Source of the DNA: CAZGAQ01 sp964523405
GTDB lineage: Bacteria > Planctomycetota > Phycisphaerae > UBA1845 > Fen-1342
DNA length: 64,000 bases
NCBI GenBank assembly: GCA_964523405.1
Contig: CAZGAQ010000025.1
Span: 1-64,000 of the forward strand
Direction: 5' to 3'
Shown: piece after piece, positions 62,444 to 64,000 of the stretch
Numbering within the stretch: position 1 is the first letter of the stretch
How the letters are laid out: every line of letters begins with the position of its first letter
Position numbers and translations under genes: made by a program
The notes under the pieces: model-generated
What the model saw: the letters and a program-made list of their open reading frames with translations, nothing else
What the model was told of the DNA's origin: nothing
The model's database searches: none

Positions 62444-63118
62444 ATGAATCTGTGCGGTAAGTTCATCGTGATTGACGGTCCGGACGGCTCGGGGAAGGGT
62501 ACCCAGTTGGAACGTCTGGCGACACTGGTGCAGGCGCAGGGCGGCCACCCGCGACGGGCGCGCGACCCGGGCGGAACCGAGATCGGCGACCGCATCCGTC
62601 ATATTCTGCTGGGCTACGACCTGGCCACGATGGATCCGCATTGCGAGGGGCTGCTATTCATGGCCTCGCGGGCGCAACTGGTCGCGGAGGTCGTCCGCCC
62701 GGCCCTGGCCGCCGGCGAGACGGTGCTGTGCGACCGTTTCATTTCTGCGACATGTGCGTACCAGGCCGCCGCCGGCATGCCGATCACAGAAATCATTGCC
62801 CTGGGAAGACTTGCGGTTGGCGACACCTGGCCGCACTTGACGATTGTCCTGGACATTCCGCCGGAGGTGGGGTTCGAGCGGATCGGGCGAAAACCTCAGG
62901 ACATGGCTCGCAAGGGGGGTGGCCAGCTCCACATCTTCGACGGAGCCAGCGCGGATGCCATGGAACGTCGCCCGCTCGAGTTTCACCGCCGAGTGCGACA
63001 GAACTTCCACGAACTGCCGTCCTGCTACCCGACGCCCGTGGTGCTGGTGGATGCGGCCCGCGACGCGGATGCGGTCTGGCAGGACGTGCAGGCGGCGGTG
63101 CAGCGTGCGTTTCAGTGA
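62444..63118 (+). CDS. tmk: Thymidylate kinase
   Basis: 224 residues. P-loop GPDGSGKGT (residues 12-20), the DRF motif in VLCDRFISATCAYQ, and the lid region following DIPPEVGFERIGRK identify dTMP kinase, which makes dTDP. The start is ATG at 62444; the frame is open to 62408. The next gene, holB, starts 14 nt inside its 3' end, the usual tmk-holB arrangement. The 62166-62443 gap to the divergent isomerase gene has no clear promoter pair. Confidence 0.92.
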   Translation: MNLCGKFIVIDGPDGSGKGTQLERLATLVQAQGGHPRRARDPGGTEIGDRIRHILLGYDLATMDPHCEGLLFMASRAQLVAEVVRPALAAGETVLCDRFISATCAYQAAAGMPITEIIALGRLAVGDTWPHLTIVLDIPPEVGFERIGRKPQDMARKGGGQLHIFDGASADAMERRPLEFHRRVRQNFHELPSCYPTPVVLVDAARDADAVWQDVQAAVQRAFQ

Positions 63119-64000
63119 CATCCAGCATCAGGACCGCGCGCTTTCCATTCTGCGACGCGCGCTGCGCAGCGGGCGCACGCACCATGCCTACTTGTTCGAG
63201 GGGCCGGAAGGGGTCGGCAAGGAGCTGACCGCCCGCGCCCTGGCGGCCCGGCTGCTGTGCGCGGACGACACGCGGGCGCCCGATGCGGACGCGTGCGGCG
63301 CGTGCAACGCGTGCCACATGCTGGCGACGGGCAATCACCCCGATTTTCACCTCATTCATCGCGGGTTGAACAAGTACCACCCCAACCGCACGATCCGCGC
63401 CAGCAAGGGCCTGTACCTGGTGGTCGATCTGATCCGGTACTTCGTGATCGAGCCGGCCGGCATGAAACCAACCCAGGGTCGCCGCCGCGTGTTCCTGCTG
63501 CGCGATGCGGAACGCATGAATGACGAGGCGCAGAACGCGCTGCTCAAGACCCTGGAAGAGCCGCCGGGAACGGCCTGCCTGATCCTGGTGACGTCGTCGG
63601 CGGGGCGGCTGCTGCCGACGATTCGCTCACGCTGTCAGCGGGTGCCGTTCGATCTGCTGCCCAGCGCGTACGTGGCCCGCGAACTGCAGAGCCGGGCAAG
63701 GGTGGCCGCGCCGGAGGCTCATGCGCTGGCGGCGTTGTCGGGTGGGCGGCTGGGGGTGGCGCTGGCGTGGCAGCGCTGGGACGTGCTGGCGGCGCTCGCA
63801 GGTGTGGGGTCTGCGCTGGCCGGGCTGTGCGCGGCTGACCCCGAGAGCTTTGGCAAGGCGCTGGTGGAGGGCGCGGCCGAACTCGCCCGCCGGATGCGCG
63901 CGGCGCCGGGCGGACCCGACGGACGTCCCGAGGCGGAGGCGGAGGACACGGCCGAGGTGGACGAGGAAGGCGAGGAGAATGGCGAAGTCCGCAGGGCGGG
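63105..64000 (+). CDS. holB: DNA polymerase III delta-prime subunit, 3' end outside the window
   Basis: A GTG at 63105, in a different frame from tmk and overlapping its last 14 nt, opens VRFSDIQHQDRALSILRRAL and stays open to the window end (298 codons). The AAA+ clamp-loader pattern is clear: P-loop-like GPEGVGKE (33-40), a zinc-type Cys cluster (C64-GA-C67-NA-C70), and the sensor/SRC block NALLKTLEEPPGTACLILVT then LLPTIRSRCQRVPF. It belongs to the clamp loader. The reading frame is incomplete. Confidence 0.85.
   Translation, partial: MRFSDIQHQDRALSILRRALRSGRTHHAYLFEGPEGVGKELTARALAARLLCADDTRAPDADACGACNACHMLATGNHPDFHLIHRGLNKYHPNRTIRASKGLYLVVDLIRYFVIEPAGMKPTQGRRRVFLLRDAERMNDEAQNALLKTLEEPPGTACLILVTSSAGRLLPTIRSRCQRVPFDLLPSAYVARELQSRARVAAPEAHALAALSGGRLGVALAWQRWDVLAALAGVGSALAGLCAADPESFGKALVEGAAELARRMRAAPGGPDGRPEAEAEDTAEVDEEGEENGEVRRA

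Overview
The window is a high-GC (roughly two-thirds G+C by eye) bacterial chromosome segment that looks planctomycetal, most like the Phycisphaerae. This rests on several secreted proteins ending in dockerin-like EF-hand cassettes, two PEP-CTERM proteins, three pseudopilins with the FTLIELLVVVAII-type leader, DUF3857/transglutaminase and DUF1343 proteins, and very long antisense open frames caused by GC bias. Placement below phylum is inference. No phage, insertion sequence, rRNA or CRISPR array was seen.

Layout. 1-7.4 kb: tRNA-Glu, then a minus-strand run of secreted proteins (an M6-like metalloprotease with a PA14 domain, two paralogous CxxC thioredoxin-like proteins) and a pseudopilin. 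7.7-15.2 kb: a PutA-type proline-catabolism enzyme and a 1374-residue double DUF3857/transglutaminase protein. 15.5-18.3 kb: acpP-fabF, then a Tat-type metallophosphoesterase. 18.3-21.0 kb: two translationally coupled GT87-like membrane proteins. 21.1-23.6 kb: a NamZ-like muramidase and an enolase-superfamily dipeptide epimerase, a plausible muropeptide-recycling pair. 23.8-25.4 kb: a well-delimited transcription unit (promoter, pseudopilin, zinc-ribbon protein, terminator). 25.5-27.2 kb: xylulokinase. 27.4-35.7 kb: golvesin/FN3/dockerin protein, DUF4434-like protein, PEP-CTERM protein, pseudopilin, dockerin protein. 36-39 kb: GntR/LacI hybrid regulator and a double SGNH hydrolase. 39-45 kb: a second M6 protease and a secreted repeat protein ending at a 121-bp MITE-like palindrome. 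45-47.2 kb: ECF sigma, putative anti-sigma and a membrane protein. 47.5-52 kb: periplasmic binding protein plus hybrid histidine kinase, an rtcB remnant and rtcA. 52-57.5 kb: PEP-CTERM protein, GH13 enzyme, and a second ECF sigma/anti-sigma/lipoprotein operon with two 4-nt overlaps. 57.7-62.2 kb: a HAD phosphatase remnant and an isomerase-dehydrogenase-ribulokinase operon. 62.4-64 kb: tmk-holB, cut by the window end.

The content suggests a heterotroph that makes many extracellular calcium-stabilised proteins and degrades polysaccharides, pentoses, proline and cell-wall fragments, with extracytoplasmic sensing through two ECF systems and one binding-protein/histidine-kinase pair. The most unusual items are the lineage-specific 'NWRDID' C-terminal cassette on four proteins, the palindromic element at 44990-45110, and the two gene remnants (rtcB tail, HAD head). 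Nothing here amounts to a clearly new defence or mobile system.
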